Of a stretch of DNA of 64,000 bases, positions 12,039 through 22,479 are shown piece after piece. This DNA is from Roridomyces roridus. Its lineage: Eukaryota; Basidiomycota; Agaricomycetes; Agaricales; Mycenaceae. Location of the stretch: the NCBI GenBank assembly GCA_029378245.1, contig JARKIF010000051.1, forward strand, positions 186,001 through 250,000, in the 5' to 3' direction. The position numbers and the translations under genes are program-made. The notes below the pieces were generated by a model, which saw only the letters and a list, made by a program, of their open reading frames with translations, made no database searches and was not told the DNA's origin. Each line of letters begins with the position of its first letter. Positions within the stretch are counted from its first letter, which is position 1.

Positions 12039-12710
12039 GTGGAGAATGATAACGAGCTGGTGCCGCTGGAGGAAGACGAGCTCTGCTTGCTCGATCCAGG
12101 CAGCTTTCCGGGACATGGGTACCCTCGCCCTCAGCCTCCAGCTGATTTTCAGGCCGGGATGAGCGAGATCGAGCAGCGCCGTCTCCAGCATGTGGCCCCG
12201 ACAGCTACCGAATGTGCCTCTGCTCTCGCCGACTTGAATAGACTCATGCGGGGCGAAAAACACGGCCCTAACAGCAAAGGATACAAGGACCTGGAATACG
12301 ATGAGTGGACACGCTCGAAGCTCAACACCATGCACACCACAATGTCCCTCTACACAGACCAGAAATCAAGCGGCACATTCTAACGCTGGCGGCGGTCGAC
12401 TGAAGTAGCAGCAGGTACCGTGGGCCGTGGCGTGTATTTTGCTCGTTGCGTTGCGATCCTCGTGCGCCGCTTTATTGCCGATCGTAAAGTACTCCCCCTC
12501 AACCCATACGGCAAGTGGACCAAGTCGATGATGACGGACGAAGACTTGAAGTGTGACACGCTGGCGTTCTTGTGGGAGGAGAAGGAGGTCACGGCTGCAA
12601 AACCCGTGGCTTATCTGTCACAACCAGATGTGATGGAGAAGCACGGCATCAACGAGCCCATTAGCGAGAGAACTGCATGTCGGTATTTGCATGAGCTGGG
12701 GTATTCGTGA
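12039..12710 (+). pseudogene. N-terminal (helix-turn-helix) fragment of a fungal DDE transposase
   Basis: Two ORFs in different frames (12039-12383 and 12420-12710) together give a Tyr/Trp/Arg-rich segment and then VLPLNPYGKW, DEDLKCDTLAFL, PDVMEKHGI and ERTACRYLHELGYS. This order (basic segment, V-LP-NPYG-W, D-ED-L, K-HGI, TA-R-L-LGY) is the recalled DNA-binding region of a large DDE transposase family in Basidiomycota, just before the catalytic core. The frame ends at GYS with TGA; the core and the DDE residues are absent. A frame change near 12383-12420 adds to the evidence that it is dead. Confidence 0.55.
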
Positions 12711-12802
12711 ATCGGTTCTGCAATAAGCACAAGTTCTTTCTGACCCTCGGATTCTTGATCATGAAGCTATTCCTACGCAAAAAAAGGTCAATACGCCGAT
12801 GG

Positions 12803-15044
12803 TGTCACAACAAGACTTGTTTCACGCGTCCAACAGCGGTAAGATGCTGTGGATTGGGTAGTGCACTACTAAAGCTCGTAAAATGAACTGAATAAAAGTC
12901 TAGGAGAGGGTACAGAATACGACAACTGGCTAATGCTTTTATACTACAAGGAATAAATCTACGATGCTACACTAATTGTCCTGGCTTCCGACATGCACTA
13001 TTGTCCTGCACCTTTGTCGTCTCCTATTGTCGTGTCTACACCATGTTCTTCATAGAACCCTGTCATGATCTGACAGTTCACTGATCAAAAACTCCTTCCC
13101 TCATCCACGCTGTCGTTCATAAATATGAAACTGTCCCACGTCTTTAAATAATGTCTTCCTCAGCTTCTTCCTCAATCCGATCAAGACGGGGTTCCCATGA
13201 CTTTAACGCTGTACGGCGCCAATGTATATCGGGTTTATTTGGCGTTGTCACGTGCGCAAATAGGTCAGCGCGTGACAGATGGCCACGAACGAGAGGATGT
13301 TGTCGTGTACCATGATAACGAATTTCTCCCTGCCCTCAAAGTGTTCACCGACGGGTCGGCATGCACCTAACTTTGTCCTGTTTTTGCTGTGGTCTGCATT
13401 CAACTCCCCTCCCTCCATTCTTTTTTCTCTGCCAGTGTGAACATCTGTCCCCAATCCTTACATAACACAGCGACGACCGGCCCAGACGTTCTAGCGCCAA
13501 TTCTCCCATCACACATATAGCCGATCAATCAAATGTCTCATCCATCAGTCGAAATTACAGATTAGGAATTAAATCCGGCTACTGAGAATCAGCTTGGAAT
13601 CAGCTGTGAGTCCCGCTGTGAGAATGCGAGGAACGTCTGGGTTTCCGAGACTAGCGGGTCTGTGACCTGTGACTGAACTTACGGTCAAAATGGTACAGTA
13701 CTCGGGAGCCAGCCAGTACTTACAATAACTTACCAATATACATCTGAGCCAGCCGATCGCGAGGCCGCACCATGCCACACTGCAACACACTGCCGGACTT
13801 TCCGGTGTGCTTCCAGCTTTGGCAAAGCCTGACTTGGAGTTTCAATTGCCAAATTTCTGTTGTGAATGGACCATTCAGAATGTTTCCTTCCCATGATTGC
13901 AAATGTTGAATTTTGACGGCAGCGGACACCATCCCAGCGGAGCGGCGAGACCCAATGTGAAACAAAGTTTGACTCGGAGTCATACATGTCAGCACCTAGG
14001 GCTAAGTCGGGTTCTAGTTGGCAACGAACGAGGCGACCGAGCGAAGAGCGGCAGACGAGACTCAAGAGGTAGAGCAAGCCATAGGGAGAATAGACTAGAT
14101 TCGTCTACAGTACTGAGACTGTAGACGGGTATATATAATACATGATCCAATTAGGTACGAGGGGTAGGGGGTAGGAGCAGGGGTGATCGCGACAAGTAGG
14201 GGTTTAAATGCCCTCCTAAATGCAGGGGAGAGTGGAGTACCAAGCAGGGGTTGAGACAAGACCCGGCCGATCAGTGATGATCACTGATTAGGGTATTGAT
14301 GGCTGATGATTGATCGGGTTACAACCCGTTGGGTTGATTGCCTGGGGTCATATCATGACAATACACCTCTGTGACTTCAGCAAAAATTCAACCCATTAAT
14401 GAAGTTTGAACAGAGAAGAGAAAAAAGAATGGAGGGAGGGGAGTTGAATGCAGACCACAGCAAAAACAGGACAAAGTTAGGTGCATGCCGACCCGTCGGT
14501 GAACACTTTGAGGGCAGGGAGAAATTCGTTATCACGGTACGCGACAACATCCTCTCGTTCGTGGCCATCTGTCACGCGCTGACCTATTTGCACACGTGAC
14601 AACGCCAAATAAACCCGATATACATTGGCACCGCACAGTGTTAAAGTCATGGGAACCCCGTCTCGATCGGATTGAGGAAGAAGCCGAGGAAGACATTATT
14701 TAAGGATGTGGGACAGTTTCATATTTATGAACGACAGCGTGGATGAGGGAAGGAGTTTTTGATCAGTGAACTGTCAGATCATGACAGGCTTCTATGAAGA
14801 ACACAGTGTAGACACGACAATAGGAGACGACAAAGGTGCAGGACAATAGTGCATGTCGAAAGCCAGGACAATTAGTGTAGCATCGAAGATTTATTCCTCG
14901 TAGTATAAAAGCAGTAACTAGTCGTCGTATTCTGTACCCTATCCTAGACTTTTATTCAGTTCATTTTACGAGCTTTAGTAGCGCACTACCCAATCCACAG
15001 CATCTTACCGCTGTTGGACGCGTGAAACAAGTCTTGTCGTGACA
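12803..15044. mobile_element. 2.2-kb element or locus with ~630-bp inverted repeat arms
   Basis: The left arm (12803 to about 13433) and right arm (about 14412 to 15044) are reverse complements over their full length, starting at the outer ends with TGTCACRACAAGACTTG. I estimate about 95% identity, with most differences transitions. The arms contain mirrored ORFs (13248-13454 minus, 14399-14599 plus; shared motif KNRTKLGACRPVGEHFEG) and a TATA-like TATAAAAG at about 14903. The ~980-bp interior has no intact gene; a 115-codon minus ORF (13730-14077) looks like debris. No flanking target duplication was found. Alternatives: a foldback element, or two related LTRs inserted in opposite orientation. 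Confidence 0.6.
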
Positions 15045-15486
15045 GAGAACCCAGATTCCCACCCGAGGGCCTGGGAGTGCAAATCCCACACAAATTCATG
15101 CAAGCAAGGTCTCCTCCGACTGTGTCGGAGCTTCCCAGTCATGAATCACAATGGGATCACAGTGTACCAAATAGCTCATCATTTACTTGGCATGATGTGT
15201 ACCGAGTGTACTGTAGTATTCCGTTCAATTCGAATGGACGTCTGACGTGTCACACTGCCACATGTGACTTTCTATGTGAATGGAACCTTTCGTATGCGAC
15301 GGCCGGCACGTCCTAAAAAGGCAATTTGATCAGGCGGCACGCACCGGCAGGGCTCGGCGGAGCGAAAATTTGGCTTGTGACCCTGTGACATACGAAATTT
15401 TCCGTATAAAAAATTGGCTGTGACATGTGACCATACAAATTGAACGAAATACTACAGTACCGGTCACACAGCTTGTGTACCAAATA
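15045..15486. other. Intergenic, no gene seen
   Basis: Short ORFs only; no recognised feature between the inverted-repeat element and the hAT-type MITE. Confidence 0.4.
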
Positions 15487-15494
15487 GAATTATC

Positions 15495-15910
15495 CAGTGA
15501 TGGCCCTAAGGCCTTAATTATGGACCCTCAGAATAATTAAGGCCTTAGGCCTTAGGTTAAGGCCTGAGGGCTTAGGCAGCCTCAGCCCTTAGCAAGCCCT
15601 TAGATACCAAAAAAGGAAATTATTTCTCATCGAAGAGAGAACGAGTGGAACCATTGGGGAGACATTTGGTGAGGCAAGTGTGGCTTCTGAAATCCATGGG
15701 TGAAGTTCCTAGCATGAAGGAACACTTCCTCGAGATTGAACATGTGGTGCCGGGGTCGGCCGGATGCAGATCAATCAAAATTGATCCCATCGGTAAGCCT
15801 CAGGCCTTAGGTTGAGAACGAGGCTTCCAGCTAAGGCTTAGCCTCAGGGCTTAATTAAGGCCTAAGGCCTTAGGACAAACCTCAGGCCTTAGGCCTTAGG
15901 GCCAACACTG
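15495..15910. mobile_element. hAT-type MITE with perfect 8-bp target site duplication
   Basis: A 416-bp element. The left end CAGTGATGGCCCTAAGGCCT and the reverse complement of the right end CAGTGTTGGCCCTAAGGCCT differ at one of 20 positions. Both sides are flanked by the same 8 bp, GAATTATC (15487-15494 and 15911-15918). Ends of the form CAG-G with 8-bp duplications are the hallmark of hAT transposons. The subterminal regions are packed with GGCCTTAGG/CCTAAGGCC units. There is no coding capacity, so it is non-autonomous. Confidence 0.88.
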
Positions 15911-15918
15911 GAATTATC

Positions 15919-16739
15919 CATACACGAGGTTCGCTTGTGTCGCTCATTTGTGTCACTGTACGCCCTCCAATACCAGAGAATGATAATGACCCATGCCACA
16001 GGCTGCAACCGTGTCAACTCGGAGCCTTTGCCTGGTGCCAGCGAATTCTTAGTTCTTGAAAATGAGAAGGTGGGGCCAAGGGGGAGGCATTGATGCCATC
16101 ACCCCGAACCTGGTGGTCGGTCGGTCCCCTCGGTGGGTCCTTAAATTTTTTTCCGGGGTCGAGGTTGTGGACGGGCTCAGAGTGTCCGAGCCATCATTTG
16201 CTGACCCCTTTGAGCTTGCAGAAGTGCAGTCACGGTACTCGACCCCATGGAAGGGCATCAAACGGGTTGTTTGCCCATTTTGGCCCCGGCATTTGACCAC
16301 CGCACCCTGGGGATCAGAAGATCAATCTCAGTTGAACCTCCGGCCTGCAAACATAAATACTGGAACCTGGGCACACTTCAAATTCGGACAATGCTGGCCG
16401 TCGTCCCGTGTGACTTAAAAACTTTTCCGGGCAGGGTATAAGAAAATTTTTAACTGCCTCCCCCTTGGGTGGGGCGCAGGGTCCGATGAGTCGATGACAC
16501 CTGCAAAACATCCGACGGGGAAGGGCTAACAACATTTGACTGTTGGACTCTGTTGGATGACCGTTGCGCGCAGACGGCGGATCATTTTGATCAGAGCCGC
16601 ACTGCATGTCGGCGTTGACACTTGCCAACAGCGCTCGAACAATGTCAATTCACTGCATCTCCGCAATGTCCTGGTACACATCGACGCCTCTAATAAATTT
16701 GCTCCAAGTCTCCTTCTCGTCATCCCCCCACTTTGAGCA
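15919..16739. other. Intergenic, upstream of the F-box-like gene
   Basis: A 120-codon ORF at 16056-16418 has no recognised domain and overlaps other ORFs; not accepted as a gene. The last ~150 bp are the presumed promoter of the gene at 16740. Confidence 0.4.
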
Positions 16740-17690
16740 ATGGCCACGACCTCAGTCTCAAACGACCCAAAACTTCCTCCGGAGCTGGAGATGGAGATCT
16801 TCAGGACTGCAGCCAGGCTGGCTCCCCAAACTATTTCACATCTCCTTTGCGTCGCACACCGCGCTTTCACGTGGCAAGACCTTTTCACTTTTTTGGTCGA
16901 ATATACACTCATAGTTTTGTAGGATTGAACCCATCCTATACGAAACTCTCATCCTCTCGTCTTCCACGTCCCTTGCGCTCGAAACGAAACCACCCAGTTT
17001 CTGGGCCAGGAACGTGCGGAACATCCACATCGTCAAGTCGCCCGACAAGGCTCTCGTCTTGTCCACACTCTCAACTTGCACTGGGATCGAGAGCTTGATG
17101 GCGCTCTGCGACGAGGACACCCAGGATCTTATGCCGCTCCTGGCCCCGATGAGGCTGAAACGCCTTGACATCGACGTCGGGCAGCTTTTCGGTCCTCAAG
17201 TCGCCACCTACGACTTGCACTTGAACCCTACATTCGCGGGGCTCACGCATCTCTGCATACAAGACGCCCACACCTTCAAGTTCACAACATTCTCGACCAC
17301 ACTGCCCCTCCTCCCCGAACTCACTCACCTCCGGTTGGAATTCGGGGGACTCGGAGCCTCGGGGTTGAAGGTGTTTTTGCGAGATTGTAAACAGTTGCGG
17401 GTGTTGATTAGCACGACCCCGACAGAGTTCGGTCCCGCGAGTCTGCCGACGAAGGGTCTCCACGATGATCCTCGATTTGTGTTTCTCGGTAAACGCGTAG
17501 GAGAGAAGGATTATATCGAGGGGTCGCAGTGGGACTCGTGGGCGCGTGCAGAGGTGTTTGTTGAAAAGAAAAGGCGGGGGGAGATCGACCCTGGTGAGTC
17601 CTTGGATATATTCTGGTTGACTTGATCTCATGTCTTTCAGCTTGGCGTTGTTGGATTGAGGAGTCTGATATGATTCCGTTGGTTCGTTAG
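16740..17690 (+). CDS. F-box/LRR-like protein (agaricomycete family), 284 aa
   Basis: Three exons: 16740-16873, 16923-17593 and 17641-17690; total 855 nt, divisible by three. The N-terminus (KLPPELEMEIFRTAARL) is a short F-box-like helix pair. The body is LRR-like with hydrophobic strand signatures (LTHLCIQDA, LTHLRLEFGG). The C-terminus VEKKRRGEIDP...WIEESDMIP is shared with the convergent gene at 17836-18823. Intron 1 has a GC donor (GCAAGA at 16874) and a TAG acceptor; splicing there restores W-I-E-P, matching the paralogue, whose equivalent donor is GTGAGC. Such proteins are expanded in mushrooms and are presumed substrate adaptors of SCF ubiquitin ligases; the substrate is unknown. Confidence 0.75.
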
Positions 17691-17835
17691 GCCTTTGTTA
17701 TATTTTCGTATACCCTCGATAGATGCAGGCTCAGTATTTATTTAGAAATAGACACAGTTGCGTGGCGGATGAACATCGACCAACCTGAAACCAGAGGTAA
17801 ACGACAAAAAACATTACAAAGCGCGAAAACACCGA

Positions 17836-18823
17836 CTAGTAGGGTATCATATCCGACTCCTCAATCCAGCAACGCGACTCTGTTTCAAACCCAATGAATA
17901 AGCACGACCTGCACAGACTGGCGAGCGAGGAAAGTGACGGACCAGGCTTGACCTCTCCCCGCCTCTTCTTCTCAACAAACGCCTCCGCACGCTTCCAAAA
18001 ATCCCATCCACCTTGGACCCTCGCTCTTGCCCCGGACTCCCAATTCTTCACAATCTCATCAAACGTCATAGGCATCAACACGAACCGCGGGTCACAATAA
18101 TTAAATGGCCCGCCGGACGTGAATTCGCGATCGAACAGAGTCTGGCAAGTCTTCTCCAAAGTGCTCTCAAACACTTTACACGTAATCAAGACCTCGAGTT
18201 GCGCGCACTGAGCTAGCGCACAATGCAACGCCTCGGGATCGTAGACGATTCGAAAGCAGAGGTGCGTGAGCGCAGGGAAGGCTGCGAGCTCTCGGGTGCC
18301 AATTGCCCTCGGGTCGAAATCCAGCACGGTGAGATGGGTGACGGACATGAAGATTCCGTGTGGGGAGAATGCACATGTTTCCCGCAAAATCATTTGCAGT
18401 TGGGGTTCAACCAACAACGGGAGTAGGTCCTCACGGATGTTGATGCAGAGGTTCCGGACGCTGGCACATGCGGAGAGGACGGAGAGTGCGAGAACTCTAT
18501 TTTGCATGCCCAGGTACCCGGGGATCAACAAGTTGCCGACATTCCGACTCCAGAACGTCGGGGGCTTGGTTTCCAGCGCGTAGCGGAGGTGGGGAAGATT
18601 GTCGGAGGAGAAGATGAGCGTTTCGTACAAGAGGGGCTCGATCCTGCAGACTTTTAGCCTTGAGAAGTAAAGGAACGAGATTGAAGATCGTGCTTGCTCA
18701 CCACGTCAAAACGCGGTGCGCGACGCGTAGGAGATTCGGAATGGATTTGGGGTAGAGTCTGGCGGTGGTCGTGAATGCCTCCAGCTCCAGTTCGAGTGGA
18801 AGTCTTGGCTCGCTCGAGCTCAT
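17836..18823 (-). CDS. F-box/LRR-like protein, paralogue of the upstream gene
   Basis: Exon 1 is 18823-18702 (MSSSEPRLPLELE...RVAHRVLTW), intron 18701-18644, exon 2 18643-17836; 930 nt, in frame. Hydrophobic repeats (VTHLTVLDFD, LTHLCFRIV, LEVLITCKV) indicate an LRR-like solenoid. The end, VEKKRRGEVKP...RCWIEESDMIP, matches the neighbour, and the two genes converge with 145 bp between stops. A further 63-nt intron (17942-17880, GTCCGT...ACAG) is possible near the end; removing it keeps the frame and gives a C-terminus more like the paralogue (288 instead of 309 aa). An inverted duplication is the simplest origin. Confidence 0.72.
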
Positions 18824-20874
18824 GGTAAGAGGCACAAAGGAACAGGAACCTTCTGCGCACTTTCAAGATGAAGTGCATACATGGTCACGTCGCAGCCTCC
18901 CACGAGAAGCGAGAAAAGCCAGTCGATCTTATCGATCTTCTTCAGGGTTTTCGTCTGCGACCCTGAGGAAGAGGAGAAGGACGCCGACAGTCGACATAAT
19001 TAGGCCGCGTCTCTCACGAGTCACAAGAATGTCATGAAGTAGAGGGTGAGAGTGGATGGCGCGATTTTGAAGAAAGAAATCCAGGTGCTAGACCCGAGCG
19101 AATGTCAGTTAGAGTTTCGTACAATCCCAGAGTAAAGACGTGGGTAGTGGAATCCATTGGGCCTTCCCACGTCTGGGGAGAGCTGCAGAGCAGTAGACTG
19201 GACCGCTGCCATCCCGACTTGGTACCAAAGGTTGACGGTCGCCCGCCGGGAATCCTTGAGATGCCAGATGTGCCTCGTGTCTTCATAGTCCTGGCAAAGA
19301 ACCCGCTGGACCCCATCCGGTAATTCCTGGATCCGGAGGTATCCAGGTTTGAAATCAGTAATTGTCTGTCCGCCAAAGATCAGCACACTTTCTCCCACGC
19401 TTCCTTTGCATTTGGTTGGCTCTATATCATAGTATTTGTTGATCGGCAAATCGGCATTGGGCAAGACGGCAGTCGGGCTTTTCGGCTGGCGTAAGTAAGT
19501 ATGTACTGCCAGTGAGCGTGTTTATGATTCAAGTCCGGCCGGAGGCCCGGGACTAGATCCAGGCTACAGCTAACAAGCAATATCCGGAGGAGCCAGGTCC
19601 GCCCGGAGGGCAATGTGTGTTAACCAGGTTTGTTGGCATTCCGCATATTCGGGTCCCCGAGTCTGGGTCGAGAATCTGCAAAGTGAGAGCTGAGCACAGC
19701 CGTGTCGATGAAATGATCCGCCACGGCGCGATAAGATGGTTATCAGCTGCGTCGAGGAACGACGAGGCCTCAGGCAAGCGCCTTAGCCTGAGGCTGCTGG
19801 AGTCGCCGCTGCGAAGGCTCAAAAACATCTTACAGCGCACATCTCAAAGCGGCATCAACCCCGCCCGAGTCCAAAAAAACCGCTGGTCACTCGATTCTTC
19901 GGAGCCTCTCTCAGGCCGACTCGGACTGCCCACCAATCCTGCTGTGCATTTAGCACGTTCGATCACCATATGCAACCGTCTATGAAGACCCGGGATCTGT
20001 TTCACACCTGGGCGCCGGACGGGAGTCGGGACTAGACCGGATTAAGGTACATGTCGGAGAATGGTGCGCGGAGGCTGGGCAGGCGGGGAGGGAAGGCAGA
20101 GCACGATGACGAGGACAAGGAGGCAGGGAGGGTGGAGGAGGAGAAGGAGAAGGAGAAGGAGAAGGGAAGTAAGAGAAGGAAGAGGAGAAGGCTGGAACAT
20201 TGAAACGAGGTATGAGGTAGAGAGGTGTGGAATAGAGAGCACGACGAGGTGGGAGAAGGGTAGGTACATGGGAGGAAGCGTAAAGGGAGGCAGAGGATGG
20301 AAGAAGGACAGACGAGAATGAGGGGAGAGAGCGAAGAATGGGGTAGCAAAGCGAAGGACAAGGGGAGAGATGAAGGGTAGGTAACGGGCGGTGGATGGAC
20401 CCCACAGATAGGGCAGGTGAGGCAGTCCGGGGATTGGAAAGTGGACACGGCGGACGAAGGGCGAAGACTTGAAAGAGGGCGGATGGGCGGCAGAAACCAG
20501 TAGGCAGCAGGCACCGGGGGCATAATCATAACCAGATAATATAAACGGAGAACGTATGGAACAAGCTGGGAAGGAAGCCCGCATATTCAAGACCACAATA
20601 CGTACAGGGAAGGCAAGAGGAGGGAAGAAGGAACAGAAACTTGAAGGGAGCGGATGTATCCAAAAAAGACAAGAAAAAGAGGGGGTGAATCGGGATACAA
20701 GGAGGTACACGTACATGACATACAACACGTAGTGGGTGGAGGCGGTACGGTAGGGATAAATAGAGGATAAGACAAGCGATAGCAAGGTGTCACAGCGAGG
20801 GTAATCCAGCCGTCCGTCCGTCCTGAGTTTTGGCGAGAAACGACACAAGGCGGGTACGCGGGGAGCGCAAGGGA
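18824..20874. other. Gene-poor stretch with one unassigned minus-strand ORF
   Basis: A 119-codon ORF at 19105-19464 (minus; motifs INKYYDIEP, LRIQELPDG, RHIWHLKD) has amino-acid use like a real protein, but I do not recognise it and find no partner exons. The stretch 19530-19990 has GC-rich ORFs without a domain. The purine-rich tract 20060-20350 (plus strand) probably belongs to the 3' side of the minus-strand gene ending at 20875. Confidence 0.35.
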
Positions 20875-21629
20875 CTAAGCCTGGAGTTTGAGGTGAGTGA
20901 AGAGCTGGAGATGGGAGAAGAGGATAAGAGACGCACCTCCGCCTCAGCGGTGGCCTCTGCCTCAGCGGCAGCCTCTGCCTCTGCCTCTGTCTCTTCTGCT
21001 ATAGTTTCACCGACAGCAGGCGCAGCGGATGCGGGTGCTGTAGCTTCAGCCTGTAGACGATGTATTAGTCAGCAAGTGAGACATGCAAGACAAGGCGGGA
21101 AGGGGTCTCACCTTGGATGCGGGCTTCTTGGAGCCAGCACGAGACGCAGGCTTGACGGAGGCCTTGGATGCGGGCTTGGATGCAGGCTTGGCGGATGCCT
21201 TCGAAGAGGGCTTCGCAGCAGCCTTGGAAGCGGGCTTGGACCCAGCAGCTTTGGTAGCGGCCTTGGAGGCAGGCTTGGCCTGAGCAGAGACGAGTGTCAG
21301 TAGAGGAAGGAGACACAGAGGGTCTTGATGCGAACCTTCTTGGCCGGGGGAGCCTCCTCCTCCTCCTCATCGTCGCCAGCGTCGCCGTTAGCCTCAGCTT
21401 CGGCTTCTTCAGCGGGAGCCTCCTTGCGCTTGCGGCCTCGCTTGGGCTTCTCGGCAGGCTCCTCGTCATCCTTGGCCTCCTTTGGCTCCTTCTTGGCACG
21501 GGGCTTTGCAGCCTTCTTCACGGGGACCTCTGCTTTGGGCAGATCCTTGATACGGCTAGAGCGACGGGGCTCAGCAGCGGGGGCAGTCTCGCCATCGGAG
21601 GTAGCAGCAGCGGCAGCTTTTCTGGGCAT
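20875..21629 (-). CDS. AT-hook / histone H1-like basic nuclear protein, 193 aa
   Basis: Four exons on the minus strand: 21629-21336, 21279-21112, 21050-20937 and 20880-20875 (last exon only GCT TAG). The sum is 582 nt, in frame. The start MPRKAAAAA leads into an acidic/basic segment with an AT-hook-like KPKRGRKRK, then an acidic DDEEEEEAPPAKK stretch. Exon 2 encodes Lys-Pro-Ala-Ser repeats (KPASKA) like histone H1 tails, and exon 3 an Ala/Glu-rich tail (EAEAEAAAEAEA). It is disordered, and most likely binds AT-rich DNA or chromatin like HMGA/H1 proteins. It could also be a plant-like H1 tail protein without a globular domain. Confidence 0.65.
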
Positions 21630-21984
21630 CTTGGCGGTTTCGTCGACGGGTGGAGAACGAGTGGGGCGGCGGGAGAAGATAAGCGCAAAAGGTAAGACGC
21701 GTGAGGCTGCCAACGTTGCCCCTTGTTTGGGTCATTTCCATCATTTTCCCAGCACGTGCGTCGTGGCAACGAGTCAACACACTTCGACTCTTTTCGCGTC
21801 CTTTCGGTGCCCGCACAGATTCAAGGCCGGAGATTTCTGTGGTACGTGTCATCCATCTCGGGCCATCTTCCAGCACAACTTTGGCAGATTTAGAGCAGAA
21901 TTGGCTTTCCCAGGAAATCTTCGGGCAAAAACGCACGGACCATGGCACTTGGACGAAGTATCTACAGCGCACCAACTCCTACCC

Positions 21985-22095
21985 TCACCATCCAAACCGC
22001 CTCTTATCTACACAGCGCACGCCAGGGAGCTATACCGCGAACCTACTCCCCGCTGCAGTGAGCTGGGCGACCTTCCCAGCGTCGGTGTCGTCGAC
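21985..22095 (-). pseudogene. Duplicated 3' end of an SMP-30 gene
   Basis: About 110 bp match the 3' end of the SMP-30 gene at 23809-23920 at roughly 85% by eye, including the stop codon context (R-F-G-W-stop) and the CGCCAGGGAGCT and ACTCCCCGCTGCAGTG blocks. Only the last ~37 codons are present. It shows that the SMP-30/SDR neighbourhood was once duplicated as a unit on the left side of SDR gene 1. Confidence 0.6.
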
Positions 22096-22431
22096 CAGAA
22101 GATTCAAGGTATCGACTCTTCCCGTTACGTGTCCTACACCCAGCGCCATCTTCAAGCACGATTTAAATAAAGAGCGGCATCTTTCCCCAACGCCCACAAG
22201 ACGCCCGACTGATTTCCGACCGACGATTCGTTGGGCGCCGTCTCAGAACCAATCAAAATCCATGGATTCAAACACTGGCGGCGGCTCTGGAAACTAATGC
22301 TCATCCTTCCTCGGAGTCCGACGGTCCCGAGTGGAATCATCTCCCACTGGACCATCTGCCACTGGGCTAGAACCACTTCCCGGGTCCGAAAAGCATCACG
22401 GTTAGGTCCACTTATCTCACCCTCCGAACCC

Positions 22432-22438
22432 ATTTAAA
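22432..22438 (+). promoter_or_regulatory. TATA-like box of SDR gene 1
   Basis: ATTTAAA, 42 bp before the ATG, in the same position as TATTTAA in the other three SDR copies. The upstream TCCGAAAA block is also kept. Confidence 0.4.
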
Positions 22439-22479
22439 CGCCTCACCTGAGGACCGATAACCGCATCTCACAAGATTCC

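Larger units (their letters stand above)
21630..22479. other. Intergenic between the AT-hook gene and SDR gene 1, containing an SMP-30 fragment
   Basis: Divergent promoter space. Apart from the SMP-30 3'-end copy listed separately (21985-22095) I see no gene. A 281-codon ORF on the plus strand (21325-22170) is antisense to the AT-hook gene and was rejected. Confidence 0.4.

Noticed and set aside
16056..16418. 120-codon plus-strand ORF
   Set aside because: No domain, several overlapping ORFs, and no link to the downstream F-box gene by splicing.
20042..20848. 268-codon minus-strand ORF rich in Ser, Pro and Leu
   Set aside because: It lies in a purine-rich tract (C/T-rich on the minus strand) downstream of the AT-hook gene. 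Composition alone explains the open frame; no domain, and three frames are open together.
21325..22170. 281-codon plus-strand ORF
   Set aside because: It is antisense to the spliced AT-hook gene, whose GC-rich biased codons keep the opposite strand open.
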